Below, in pieces: positions 27,787 to 37,356 of a stretch of 64,000 nt of DNA. The DNA comes from a virus. A program made the translations under genes and the position numbers. The DNA is taken from the IMG/VR virus record IMGVR_UViG_3300047388_000429, positions 1 through 64,000 of that record, one strand, 5' to 3'. Under the pieces are notes generated by a model. The model ran no database searches, had not been told where the DNA came from, and worked only from the letters and a program-made list of their open reading frames with translations. Positions within the stretch are counted from its first letter, which is position 1. Each line of letters starts with the position of its first letter.

Positions 27787-29718
27787 TTAAAATATATCGA
27801 AGGTATCACCGTTTGAAGGTGCGGCACCTGTTGAGGTCGGCAAGTAAGTGATGACCTTTGTCGTCCCGTTATAAGCGGTAATCGTCGCCTGCGCGCCCGC
27901 CAGAACTCCGGAGCTCCATATAATGGTTCTTCCATTCCAGAGGTTATCTATTGAGCTCGAGGCGTTCCCACTGCACGACATCTGAGTACTTGACAGAGTT
28001 CCAGTTATCGCTGTCCCAGACGTAATTGAAAGTGCTCCAGCAGAAAGAAGGGTGGCCGCTGTCGCGGATCCAGCTATTTGATCAGAATTTGCGGTCACTC
28101 TCGCCGTCACGGAGCCGACGGAGCCGACGACGTTGCCACCGACGTTTCCGGTGACGGAACCGACCGCTCCCGTGACACTCGCCGGAGTCGCGGCGTTGAG
28201 AGAAGTCTTCATAGTAGTTGTAAAGTCACCGTTCGACGGCGCGTTCGTCAAGTTTGTTGCCGTGGTCGCGGTCGTAACCGTTGAGAGCGTGCCGACAATC
28301 GTGCTCGCCGTGATCGCGCCGCCCGTTCCAGCAAGTATGCACTCAAGTCCGGAGCCGTTGGAAGTACCTGTCAGTTTTAGGCCATCAGCGGTTGAGGAAA
28401 CGGTATTCGTGCCGCCGCCCGTGATGGTCGCCCCTGAAGCTGCTCCGTTTGTTGAGGCTGCGCCAGAACCGCCAGTAATTAATAATCCGTTTGCCGCTGT
28501 ACCACCGGCGCTTGTATTTGCATTTCCACCTTTAGCCCAAATACCAGTTCCAGCAGGAGTGGAAGAATTTGCTAAACCTCCTAAAGCATGAATACCATCA
28601 CCGGACTGCCCACCAGCACAATATAATCCATGTTGAGAAACACCCGCACCAGCTATTGCAAGACCATAACCTAAAGTTCCCGCTTGTATTTGCATTCCAT
28701 ATCCGGAGGTTGCCCCACCATTAAAGTCTGCGCCATCTCCTGTCGCGCCACCAGTAACCGTCATACCAGCGCTTGAGCCATGTCCCGTAACAGATAATCC
28801 ATTCCCGTTGGTAGCATTTGAAACTGCGTTTAGTCCATTACCTGTCGCGCCAGCCCCAGACTCACAGTCCAGACCATGTCCCGTACTTGTACCAGAAACC
28901 TTCAATCCTGTTGCAGTTGAGGCAACGGTATTTGTGCCTCCACCCGTTATTGTTGCTCCAGAAGCTGCACCATTCGTTGACGCCGCTCCCGCGCCTCCAA
29001 CGATCTTAAGACCCTCAGAAGCTACACCGCCACCAGTTGTTGATGCTGCGCCACCCGTAATCGTTAGGGCAGCAACAGCAGGAGTCGCTCCAGAAGCGGC
29101 AGTTCCGACAAACGATGTCGCCGCATTTGTGCCAGCGATGAGGATACCGCCCGCCGCACCAGGTGTAGCCGCAGCGACGTTATTAATATTTTTGATATTT
29201 ACATCTTGAATTCCAGCCGTTGCTGGCGTGCTATAAATCGTTCCAAGTAAATATTTATCATCCACAATTGGAACGCCGGCAACGTTTGGAGTCGCTACAT
29301 TGCTGCTATTCCATTGAATGACGTTCGCTGTGACGTTCGTCAGGCCGCCAGTTGCGCTCTGCGTGCTCGTGACCGTGAGATCGATTTCGAGTGGACAGTC
29401 GACCATGTTTGTAGCGCCACGCAGCATGATATCCACGAAAGTGCCGGAGGCCAGTGCCGCGTTCGGGAGATCCAGACGATACCAACCAGGCATGTTCACG
29501 CTATCGATCTCGACGAATCCGCCGCTCGACCACGCGCCGGTCACAGTCTGCGTCGCGAGAGTGATGGCCACCGATGCTGCACGGGGGAGAACATAGTAAG
29601 CGGTCAGGCCAGAAGTATTATAAGCAAGGCCCGTCAATCCGACGCCAGTTATGGTGCTTCTTATATAGACGTTTTGAGTTATAGAGGTTGTGCCCGCCTG
29701 AATAGAAGATTTAGCCAT
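27787..29718 (-). CDS. large Gly/Thr-rich tail-fibre-like protein
   Basis: 643 residues. The N-terminal ~130 residues (AKSSIQAGTTSITQNVYIR, GAWSSGGFVEIDSVNMPG) and the C-terminal ~150 (SVTGNVGGNVVGSVGSVTARV) match the 244-residue protein at 31489. Between them lies a ~370-residue Gly-rich repeat region with units such as NGAASGATITGGGTNTV occurring twice. Likely a distal fibre that grew by insertion of repeats. Confidence 0.65.
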   Translation of the reverse strand: MAKSSIQAGTTSITQNVYIRSTITGVGLTGLAYNTSGLTAYYVLPRAASVAITLATQTVTGAWSSGGFVEIDSVNMPGWYRLDLPNAALASGTFVDIMLRGATNMVDCPLEIDLTVTSTQSATGGLTNVTANVIQWNSSNVATPNVAGVPIVDDKYLLGTIYSTPATAGIQDVNIKNINNVAAATPGAAGGILIAGTNAATSFVGTAASGATPAVAALTITGGAASTTGGGVASEGLKIVGGAGAASTNGAASGATITGGGTNTVASTATGLKVSGTSTGHGLDCESGAGATGNGLNAVSNATNGNGLSVTGHGSSAGMTVTGGATGDGADFNGGATSGYGMQIQAGTLGYGLAIAGAGVSQHGLYCAGGQSGDGIHALGGLANSSTPAGTGIWAKGGNANTSAGGTAANGLLITGGSGAASTNGAASGATITGGGTNTVSSTADGLKLTGTSNGSGLECILAGTGGAITASTIVGTLSTVTTATTATNLTNAPSNGDFTTTMKTSLNAATPASVTGAVGSVTGNVGGNVVGSVGSVTARVTANSDQIAGSATAATLLSAGALSITSGTAITGTLSSTQMSCSGNASSSIDNLWNGRTIIWSSGVLAGAQATITAYNGTTKVITYLPTSTGAAPSNGDTFDIF

Positions 29719-29943
29719 TTATTTCACCCCACCACAAGCGTAAGTATTATTCCCTCTCGGATAGCAAGTGACCTCTTTTTGTCCGTCAGTAACAACGATT
29801 GAACCATCAGGATTTTCTTTTATAGTTCCCCATACAGTGGCGGTTATATGCCCCGTAACGGATTGCGCCCATGCCGCGCTCGTGCAAAAGCAACAAACCG
29901 TAGCAAGATATCTAAAGCCCTGTTTCGAGATCAATCTCATCAC
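29719..29943 (-). CDS. 74-residue exported protein
   Basis: A signal peptide (basic start, YLATVCCFCTSAAWAQ, cleavage after AWA) and a short mature part with two cysteines (VTCYPRGNNTYACGG). Not recognised. The signal makes it unlikely to be a virion component. Confidence 0.5.
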   Translation of the reverse strand: MMRLISKQGFRYLATVCCFCTSAAWAQSVTGHITATVWGTIKENPDGSIVVTDGQKEVTCYPRGNNTYACGGVK

Positions 29944-29966
29944 TGATCGCCCCCCAAAGAAATCTG

Positions 29967-30368
29967 TTAAGGATTTCCCTCGGTGATCGTCAGAGAAGTA
30001 ACGGACACCTGCGCGCCGGCCGCGATAGCCGTGCTGTTAAAATTCAGATCAGCACCGGAGGTCCCGCATGATCCTTGGATTTGAGCGTTTCCGAGGCTGT
30101 CGGTGATCCTGAAGAAAGTTGCCGTTCCGGTACCATCAGCGGATGATTCTGTGGCGATCGCATTGGCCGTTAAAAGACCCGCTGATGATGCCGGTGCAAA
30201 GGGCGTTCCGCAAGTCAGCTGCGCCAGAAGAGTGGCCCCACCAAGAGATGCGCCGACATTCGCCGGAACGGAACCGCCGTAAATCTTCAGGATTCCAGCG
30301 TTTCCAATCGCGGCAGAAAGTACATCAAGGCGCGCATCTCTTTCGGTCGTCGTGTAACTAAGCGTCAT
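29967..30368 (-). CDS. conserved phage virion-associated protein
   Basis: 133 residues. TTERDARLDVLSAAIGNAGI, LLAQLTCGTPFAPASSAGLL and GTATFFRITDSLGNAQIQG are conserved blocks of a phage tail-region family with a beta-sandwich pattern. The exact role is unknown. Confidence 0.6.
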   Translation of the reverse strand: MTLSYTTTERDARLDVLSAAIGNAGILKIYGGSVPANVGASLGGATLLAQLTCGTPFAPASSAGLLTANAIATESSADGTGTATFFRITDSLGNAQIQGSCGTSGADLNFNSTAIAAGAQVSVTSLTITEGNP

Positions 30369-30648
30369 ATTTTATCTCCCCTATTATGATTTCACATGGT
30401 TGTAGTTTCTCAGGCAGCGTCTTGAAATTAAAACTCAAGACGTTGTATCTGTTTTTTAATTGATTTGCGATTCGATCACAGAGATCGTTGACCGATGAAA
30501 TCTGGTGATGTCTTTCATGACCGTCCGGATATTTGACGATCGAGAATTCTGGATTTACGCTGACAACTGATATTTTCAGCTCTTCACCAGATAACATTAT
30601 TTTTTTGGAGAGCCCGTGGGAAGAAACAATCGCTTGTCCTATTGGCAT
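30358..30648 (-). CDS. 96-residue protein of unknown function
   Basis: Alpha/beta protein within the tail-fibre block; FSIVKYPDGHERHHQISSV is its most distinctive part. It overlaps the gene downstream by 11 bases. Not recognised. Confidence 0.45.
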   Translation of the reverse strand: MPIGQAIVSSHGLSKKIMLSGEELKISVVSVNPEFSIVKYPDGHERHHQISSVNDLCDRIANQLKNRYNVLSFNFKTLPEKLQPCEIIIGEIKYDA

Positions 30649-30649
30649 T

Positions 30650-31492
30650 TTATACCTCTATATATGTTGATGATACACCGGCCGGTCTCGGCAGGATATC
30701 GATATTATTAAATATGTATATCATGTCAGCTGTCAATGTGAAATTGAACACGTAGGTTTGAGTCATGTCGTGATTGTCGATGAGCCATGCCGGACCGTAG
30801 TCTCTAAAAACATAGGCGAGCATTCTATTCGTTTCAGGAACCGTCCCGCTGCTGACAAGTTGAAATGCTCTGAGCTGGAGGAGGATGCGCGCCGCCGAAA
30901 GCGGCAAGGCATACGAACCACCGGCACCGCCAGCAAAATTACCCTGAGTGAAGTCCACATTATTGGTCCCGAACCCCCATGGGATCTGACCAGGATTTGC
31001 AGCATTGTTGAAAACAATGGGCTGTCCGAGAATAATTGACCACACCGATAGACCGAAAATATTTGCGGTCTGAAGGTTGAAAACATCTCGATACCAATTT
31101 TCCCAGAATTGAGTCTGGTTGGCGTCGTACCAAGCCTGTTTATTTTTGACTATCGCCTGAAGATTAACGGCTTCGTTGTACTGCCAGAGCAGAGCCTGCT
31201 GGACGTCCACCGTATAATCGAATTCTTGAATTATCAGATGGGTATCAAGGGGAAAGACTGCCACAGCACCGGCCTGCATGGAATCCCCGCGTTCTTCCAC
31301 AGCACTATCGCCGATAAATTCCAAGAGAACCGATGATCCCATTCCATCGGCTCCCTCGATCATCGCCGCGGATCCATCATGCCCGCTGATGACGTAAGCG
31401 CCCATAGAATCGGAACCCTCAGTCATTGCGCCATTTATAATGGTGCCTGAAGGAGCCGTGAATGGGACGCCGAGTATAGTTAACCTTGTCAT
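30650..31492 (-). CDS. DUF2612 tail protein with ERHD-type repeats
   Basis: 280 residues. Residues 1-85 have a head like that of the protein at 26782 (TRLTILGVPF) and degenerate repeats. From ~90, VQQALLWQYNEAVNLQAIV and FNLQTANIFGLSVWSIILGQP match the phage DUF2612 domain, found in baseplate-periphery proteins. It overlaps the gene upstream by four bases. Confidence 0.72.
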   Translation of the reverse strand: MTRLTILGVPFTAPSGTIINGAMTEGSDSMGAYVISGHDGSAAMIEGADGMGSSVLLEFIGDSAVEERGDSMQAGAVAVFPLDTHLIIQEFDYTVDVQQALLWQYNEAVNLQAIVKNKQAWYDANQTQFWENWYRDVFNLQTANIFGLSVWSIILGQPIVFNNAANPGQIPWGFGTNNVDFTQGNFAGGAGGSYALPLSAARILLQLRAFQLVSSGTVPETNRMLAYVFRDYGPAWLIDNHDMTQTYVFNFTLTADMIYIFNNIDILPRPAGVSSTYIEV

Positions 31493-32223
31493 ACTATAAC
31501 GAATGTATCCGTGTTACTGGGGGCCGTCGTAAAGGGTTGAATTGTCGTGATCTGTCCGGTGTTACTGTAGGCGGCAATAGTTTGCGCCTGCTGTATAAGA
31601 GCTCCGGACGTGAAGAGAATGAACCGACCAACATAAGCGCCGGTGACCGTGCTGGCGAGATTGGTCGTGAACACAGATGATGTGAGCGTTCCGGTGACGG
31701 CCGCACCAGACTGCATGGTCTGCGCAGACGTGCTTAAGTTAGTGGCCGCAGTTGTCGAACCCGCAATTTCATCGACGTTCGCGGTCACCCGCGCCGTGAC
31801 GGAGCCGACGGAGCCGACGACGTTTCCACCGACGTTGCCGGTGACGCTCGATACGGCACCAGTAGTGGCGTTCCATCCTGTGAGTTCAATTTCGTCTATA
31901 TAATTGATCATGTTGTTGGCCCCGAGAAGGGAAATGTCCACGAAAGTGCCGGAGGCCAGCGCAGCATTCGGGAGATCCAGACGATATAAACCAGGCGATT
32001 TCACGCTATCGATTTCAACGAATCCGCCGCTCGACCACGCGCCGGTCACAGTCTGGGTGGCGAGCGTGATCGCGACGGGAGCCGACAAAGGCAGCGTATA
32101 GAATGCCGAGAGTCCAGCAGAGTTATAGACGAGTCCTGTTAACCCTTCGCCGGTGATTGTGCTGCGGATGTAGACGTTGATCGTTTTACTCGTTGATCCG
32201 ACTTGAATAGAAAGTTTTGCCAT
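31489..32223 (-). CDS. tail-fibre-like protein, short paralogue
   Basis: 244 residues, the compact relative of the protein at 27787: same N-terminus (VGSTSKTINVYIRSTITGEG) and same SVTGNVGGNVVGSVGSV segment, without the Gly-rich repeats. Likely a fibre or fibre-adaptor subunit. Confidence 0.62.
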   Translation of the reverse strand: MAKLSIQVGSTSKTINVYIRSTITGEGLTGLVYNSAGLSAFYTLPLSAPVAITLATQTVTGAWSSGGFVEIDSVKSPGLYRLDLPNAALASGTFVDISLLGANNMINYIDEIELTGWNATTGAVSSVTGNVGGNVVGSVGSVTARVTANVDEIAGSTTAATNLSTSAQTMQSGAAVTGTLTSSVFTTNLASTVTGAYVGRFILFTSGALIQQAQTIAAYSNTGQITTIQPFTTAPSNTDTFVIV

Positions 32224-32226
32224 TTT

Positions 32227-34170
32227 TTATATCCCTAAGTTTGGAGGAGCCGTTGCTGCAATTGTTAGAGCGCCTGCGCTGAATGTCGGTACTCCGCCAT
32301 AACTCACAGCGCCAGCGTTCGTCACGTTGAACCCCGTGGCGAAAGAGTGTGATGTGGCCGCAGGAAGTTTAAGTGTTCCACCGCTCGCCGTAAGCGTTGA
32401 TCCAATGGTAAGTTTATCAATCGTGGATGTCCCGCCCGAAAATGCCATAGTCGTTCCGGATTTAAGTTCTGCGCTGTTTCCCGTGGAATTTATTGTCCCG
32501 CTGGATACAGCGACAGCCCCCGTTCCCCAAAGCTGGGCCGCGAGATTTATAACGGCTGGAGCAATGGCGGAATCTACCGTGACAGCACCTGTGCTTTTTA
32601 AATTATCGTTCACATTGGTCGTGCCGCCGGAGAACGTGATGGCGCTAAATTGGTGATTAAAGCCGTTAGTGTTGAACGTGCAGTAGTCGTAGACGATCAG
32701 AGTATTAGTCGAGGTGATCGCGTCCAGCGGGGAAATTGTGCGATTACTTCCGAACGTCATGGGCCACGGGATACTCTTTCCGGCGGTTGTTATGTGCGTT
32801 GTTCCTGCCCCGCCCTCAAAGTTCAATGCGCTGGTGCCCGATAGAGTCATTGCACTTATCAGCGTTAGGTCGCCATATAGTTCTGTGCTGGCATTTATAT
32901 TAAGTGTCGGTGTATTCGTCGCGCCAGTGAAATCTAAAGCCCCGATTCTTGCCACATTATTTGTTACAACAATTGATCCCGTCGAAAAAGCATTCGCGTC
33001 AAATTTTCCCGTGTCCTGTGGGAGCGGAACCCGTGCCACGACTGATCCCCCTGATGTCGTCTTCCATGGCAGACCATCAATATTCCCACTCGTCGTCATC
33101 TTCGCAAAAACGGTTGCCGGAGTGGTAAAGGTGATGCCGCTGTTGTTTCCGCAGTCTCCAGAAAGTCCCGTGATCGCAGAAAGATTCCAGCTCGCCGATC
33201 CCGATGCCGCAATATCTTTCAGGTTTAGATATTGAGCGGTAACGGTTCCGTTACATACGATATTAGCTTGGACTCCATAGGCCGCGGAGTGAACGAAGAG
33301 CCTTGTATTTTGCGAGAAAACGTTCCCGTTCATTGTGAGCGTGCCGTTGACGGTGATCCCGCCATTGATACTGAAGCTGCTCGACACGTTTACAGATGGA
33401 AGGGTGAAATTATTAAATGTAGGAGTACCGGTGATTGTTGGACCATATGCTCCAGCATTTCCTTGAGAATAATCGTGATATGTCTGGTCACCCATTGTTG
33501 GACCAGCAGAATTAAAAGGCTGCGAGAACGTCGATGTGCCGCCGTTAATAGTCAGACCCGTGGAAAGATTACCGACACTGAATCCTCCATTGTTTGTAAA
33601 GGTTCCAGAGCCCATATTAAAGACTCTTGTTCCGCCAGTATTCGAAGTGAAATTAATAGCTGTAAGATTGAAGCCGTTCATATCCAAGGTGCCGTTGGTC
33701 AGCGTCATGAATGGCGCAGTGCCAGCGAACATCACCGTGTTGGATTGCAGCAGCCAGCTGCCGCCGACACCGTTGAAAACCATATTTGAAGTTTGTTTTC
33801 CACCCCAATCCATCGTGTTTCCGGAGTGAGTAGATATAAAATTCCAGAAAGATGCCGCGTCAGTCGGGAAGGCAAAAGTCATGCCGGAAACTAATTTAAA
33901 GTTCCCGCCATTCGCATCACCGACGTTGACTTGCTTTCCTGTACCGGAAGCGGTAAGGGTACCGGTAAATCCAGTGCAGTCCAAAGATTGACAAAGGCTT
34001 GGTGATCCCGTCGTGCCATCAATGGTGATCGTTTTTACGCCAGTGGCGGCATTTAAAAAGACTCTATCTGCGCTTGTCGGCGGACCAGCGCCAGGCGAGC
34101 CGCCAGATGATAAAGACCATGTTCCAGTTGATGACCAGTTACCGGTTGCTACTGCAAAAAGATCCGTCAT
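32227..34170 (-). CDS. beta-helix-type adhesin or tail spike
   Basis: 647 residues. ATGNWSSTGTWSLSSGG and VKTITIDGTTGSPSLCQSL begin a long series of N/T/G/S strands (GTLTMNGNVFS, TLDMNGFNLTAI) expected of parallel beta-helices in phage spikes. No enzymatic motif is evident. Host-surface binding is the likely task. Confidence 0.6.
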   Translation of the reverse strand: MTDLFAVATGNWSSTGTWSLSSGGSPGAGPPTSADRVFLNAATGVKTITIDGTTGSPSLCQSLDCTGFTGTLTASGTGKQVNVGDANGGNFKLVSGMTFAFPTDAASFWNFISTHSGNTMDWGGKQTSNMVFNGVGGSWLLQSNTVMFAGTAPFMTLTNGTLDMNGFNLTAINFTSNTGGTRVFNMGSGTFTNNGGFSVGNLSTGLTINGGTSTFSQPFNSAGPTMGDQTYHDYSQGNAGAYGPTITGTPTFNNFTLPSVNVSSSFSINGGITVNGTLTMNGNVFSQNTRLFVHSAAYGVQANIVCNGTVTAQYLNLKDIAASGSASWNLSAITGLSGDCGNNSGITFTTPATVFAKMTTSGNIDGLPWKTTSGGSVVARVPLPQDTGKFDANAFSTGSIVVTNNVARIGALDFTGATNTPTLNINASTELYGDLTLISAMTLSGTSALNFEGGAGTTHITTAGKSIPWPMTFGSNRTISPLDAITSTNTLIVYDYCTFNTNGFNHQFSAITFSGGTTNVNDNLKSTGAVTVDSAIAPAVINLAAQLWGTGAVAVSSGTINSTGNSAELKSGTTMAFSGGTSTIDKLTIGSTLTASGGTLKLPAATSHSFATGFNVTNAGAVSYGGVPTFSAGALTIAATAPPNLGI

Positions 34171-34181
34171 TTATTTTCTCC

Positions 34182-35270
34182 TTACGTTGGACCGATAGCA
34201 ACCCACAACATTGGTTTGCTTGGCCCTGAACCTTGATGTTGAGCATAAAATTGTGTTGACGAGATGTTATTTACGTTCGGCGTAAATTGCGTTCCTGTAG
34301 TAAAGGCAGGAGGTGCGGATCCAACTGTCAATATAAAATTGACGTAGTACGGCGTTCCGCTAAACGCGGTCGGAAAGACATTTAATCCACCGGCATTGTG
34401 ATAGAATTCTGAAGATATTCCCGTTCCCCATTGAAGAGTTACCCCGCCTTCAAAATCGATCTTTCCATTAGCCCCAGCGGTCGTCGATAATATTTTTAAC
34501 CATGTGCCAGCAGCACCGAGAACTTTTCCAGCCGCCGCATCGCCGGCCGCCGGAGCCGGAACGAGTCCAGCCCTACCACCCGATCCAGAATCCCCGACAA
34601 AGTTCAAGGGCGTGGGGTTTTGAATCACCCAAAAACCAGTCGTAGAATTATAAACCAGAGAATAGATCCCAGTTGGAATAATCGTCCCCGCTGCCGGATC
34701 CTGATTAGCCAATGTTTTAATGGCCGTTGTTGGCGTGCTGTTTACAGTCAAATCACAGGCACCGGTATTTGCAAAGGTCGGCCGCATCTGGACGACAGCG
34801 CCATTTAACAAAGATCCCAGCGCAGGATTTGGGGCGATCACGTAATGATTTGCTGATCCCGTGTCGGTGGCTAAGTTAAAATATAAAAGATTGTTTGAAC
34901 CGATAACTTGCCAGTTTGCGCTCGGGGGAGTGTCCGTATTATTTGACACCAGAGAACGATAGGGGACTCCGTTATGCCACACAGAGGCGCCCTGTGCATA
35001 TTGAAATGCTACACCGCCATTGGCGGCCGCGGTAATCCATGACGGAAATCCCGTTTGCTGTATTTGCTGGATGGCTCCTGTCGTATCGAACATGAGCTGG
35101 TTGAATTGATCACGCGGAACCGGAAGATAACCAGGCGCGGTATTTGCGAGTTCATACCCGATAGGAAATCCAGATTCGTAACTCACCGTTCCGCTGATCT
35201 GCGTCGGGTTTGGTATCGGCGTGAGATTTCCGCTGATGCCAAAAGGAAAAAGAAAATAATGTTCCGTCAT
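34182..35270 (-). CDS. tail fibre protein
   Basis: 362 residues. The N-terminal part (NLTPIPNPTQISGTVSYESG) is a typical fibre attachment region and the C-terminus contains EGGVTLQWGTG and a beta tip (FPTAFSGTPYYVNFILTV) common in gp37-like phage fibres. It follows the baseplate J-like gene, as in many myoviruses. Confidence 0.75.
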   Translation of the reverse strand: MTEHYFLFPFGISGNLTPIPNPTQISGTVSYESGFPIGYELANTAPGYLPVPRDQFNQLMFDTTGAIQQIQQTGFPSWITAAANGGVAFQYAQGASVWHNGVPYRSLVSNNTDTPPSANWQVIGSNNLLYFNLATDTGSANHYVIAPNPALGSLLNGAVVQMRPTFANTGACDLTVNSTPTTAIKTLANQDPAAGTIIPTGIYSLVYNSTTGFWVIQNPTPLNFVGDSGSGGRAGLVPAPAAGDAAAGKVLGAAGTWLKILSTTAGANGKIDFEGGVTLQWGTGISSEFYHNAGGLNVFPTAFSGTPYYVNFILTVGSAPPAFTTGTQFTPNVNNISSTQFYAQHQGSGPSKPMLWVAIGPT

Positions 35271-35304
35271 GTCAAAACCTCATAAGTTGATCGTACATCA
35301 GATA

Positions 35305-36489
35305 TCATGGGAGCACCAATGTTATATCGCTGGGGTTGGAAAATCCGATTTGATTCACAGCGATCGGCAAAACTGCTGTTCCGAATTCTATGCTCGATGC
35401 GTAGGAAATCTGGACTTGATTGATGATCATATACGGATATTGAGAAAGTAGAGCACCCGCGATTTCAAAAGCGGAAATGGGTTGCCCGACAGACCATGCC
35501 GGATAATTTGCGACATTCCCTGCGATATAGTTTGCGATACCCGTTTGGATATCAGCGATCGCGGCATTCGCTGACGTTACCTGAATGGCTATTTCTATCG
35601 GTGCCGGACGATCAAAAAGAACGGTATATATCTGGCCGCTCGTCGGTTCGGTGACGCTGACGCTAGTATTTCCATTCCATGCGCATCCCGAAGATTTGTT
35701 CTCGAGCATTGCGGCCGCGACGTTCAGATCGGATCCGCCGTTGACGCACACGTAAATAGAATGGCCCACCATAGTGATATCTTTTATGACCTGAGTGGTC
35801 GCAGATATATTTTCCTGAAAAAATAAGCTCTGTACACCAGGAACGGCGAATAGCGCGGAAGTTATACTCTCCGCAAGCGATACACCCTGAAAGGCGAGTG
35901 TATTGCTGCGGAGAGCGCGTGCGCCGATGTCCGACTGTGTAGTCGTTCCCACAACACCAGCGACGCTGTTATTTACTGTTTCCCAGCCCAGAACATTGGT
36001 GACCGGAATATTGAGTGCCGATGCCAAGCACGGAATGGGCCCGAAGGCAACGGAAACAAAATCCACCGTCGCCTGTCCGTTGGCGGCCAAGGTCACCGGT
36101 GAAAGAGTCGCGAATATATCTCCCACTGCAGTTTTTGCCTGAGCGCCTTCAGGGATTACCGTTCCAGGAACGCCATTTAGAGTTACCCCCTTGACTAAAG
36201 TTTGAGTCGCGGGTGTTCTCTGCATTCCGGTGAGGGCAAGAATAGCATCAAGAAAAACGCCGCCTGCGATGTTCGGATTTATTTGATTGGCAAGAGCCGC
36301 GTTATTTTGGACGACCTGAGAGCGCGCCAGAGCTTCGGCGGCGATCAGAACTCCTTGAGGAGAATCTGGGGTTAATTGGAGATCGGTCCCGAAAATTGTC
36401 TGGTATTCGGCGTTGATGCCACTGAGAATTTCACTGGTATCTGGAACGATCGTACCCGTGCTGTTTATAAACTCATATGGATTTGTCAT
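35305..36489 (-). CDS. baseplate J-like protein
   Basis: 394 residues. SPQGVLIAAEALARSQVVQN near residue 43, VVGTTTQSDIGARALRSNTL (E/D-x-x-x-x-R-R signature) and a C-terminal ISAFEIAGALLSQYPYM match the gpJ/Mu gp47 family, a wedge component. It overlaps the gp25-like gene by four bases. Confidence 0.88.
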   Translation of the reverse strand: MTNPYEFINSTGTIVPDTSEILSGINAEYQTIFGTDLQLTPDSPQGVLIAAEALARSQVVQNNAALANQINPNIAGGVFLDAILALTGMQRTPATQTLVKGVTLNGVPGTVIPEGAQAKTAVGDIFATLSPVTLAANGQATVDFVSVAFGPIPCLASALNIPVTNVLGWETVNNSVAGVVGTTTQSDIGARALRSNTLAFQGVSLAESITSALFAVPGVQSLFFQENISATTQVIKDITMVGHSIYVCVNGGSDLNVAAAMLENKSSGCAWNGNTSVSVTEPTSGQIYTVLFDRPAPIEIAIQVTSANAAIADIQTGIANYIAGNVANYPAWSVGQPISAFEIAGALLSQYPYMIINQVQISYASSIEFGTAVLPIAVNQIGFSNPSDITLVLP

Positions 36490-36848
36490 GTCGTTAAGCT
36501 CCCTTTAATTTCTGCTGCCCCGAATTCAGAGGCGATCGTTGCCGTGTAAGACAGAATTCCGTTCTCTGTATTGGTGACCACAGATTCAACGGAATTTACG
36601 CCGATAACATTATTTAAGGCCGTGATCAGGAATGATTGCCACAGCGAGTAATTTGGACTGCCGATCCAGATCGATTCAAAATTCGGGATCCCGAGACCTG
36701 TTTCTAGTACCGCCTCTCCGAGTTGCAGTTTACTTGCCGTCGCGCAGCATTGCTCAACGGCTGGCAGCCCACTGAGGACCACGATGTTTCCGGAGACGTC
36801 TAAAAATAAGTCGTTGGTATCCGCTGTCGTCGCAAGGGTTTTCGTCAT
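36486..36848 (-). CDS. gp25-like baseplate wedge protein
   Basis: 120 residues. QCCATASKLQLGEAVLETGLG and GILSYTATIASEFG form the lysozyme-like fold of T4 gp25/P2 gpW-type baseplate proteins. Its partner, the J-like protein, follows directly. An HNH gene is inserted on its upstream side. Confidence 0.75.
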   Translation of the reverse strand: MTKTLATTADTNDLFLDVSGNIVVLSGLPAVEQCCATASKLQLGEAVLETGLGIPNFESIWIGSPNYSLWQSFLITALNNVIGVNSVESVVTNTENGILSYTATIASEFGAAEIKGSLTT

Positions 36849-37354
36849 GTTGCCCTCGCGAATTCACCAAACATTTTTTTTGAAGCCTCTGAATAAGCCA
36901 TTAACGCTTCTTCTTTTGTTTCAAAATATCCAAGATGGATATTTCTTTTTATCATTGCCCTGTATCTATTGCCTACAGCATGGACACCCTTGACTCCGCA
37001 CTTGTTATTATTTGGACAAGCGCGATTAGATTGATTTTGTGAATCATTGGCTTCTCTCAGATTATCCCACCTGTTATTTGATGGATTCATGTCCCTGTGA
37101 TCTATGAGATTCTCAGGCCATTCATCGGTCATAAATATCCAAGCTATTCTGCTTGCTAAATAACTTTTGTTATTAATTTTTAAAACAATTCTTTTTTTAT
37201 TATCTGTTTTTCCCGCAATTCTTCCTGCATATCTCGCGTTCCATCTTTTCGGAACATCACTGCGGTTTTTCCAAGAAAAAATTCCCATCTCAGGATCGTA
37301 ATCAAGGATTGATCTTATATATTCTGCAGTCAGGTCATTACTGAACTTTCTCAT
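36845..37354 (-). CDS. HNH/AP2 homing endonuclease
   Basis: 169 residues. IFSWKNRSDVPKRWNARYAG, LIDHRDMNPSNNRWDNLREA (HNH_3 core) and a C-terminal AP2-like domain (GVKGVHAVGNRYRAMI, LGYFETKEEALMAYSEA). It sits between baseplate genes and is AT-rich, so it is a clear mobile insertion that does not disrupt either neighbour. Confidence 0.9.
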   Translation of the reverse strand: MRKFSNDLTAEYIRSILDYDPEMGIFSWKNRSDVPKRWNARYAGRIAGKTDNKKRIVLKINNKSYLASRIAWIFMTDEWPENLIDHRDMNPSNNRWDNLREANDSQNQSNRACPNNNKCGVKGVHAVGNRYRAMIKRNIHLGYFETKEEALMAYSEASKKMFGEFARAT

Positions 37355-37356
37355 TT

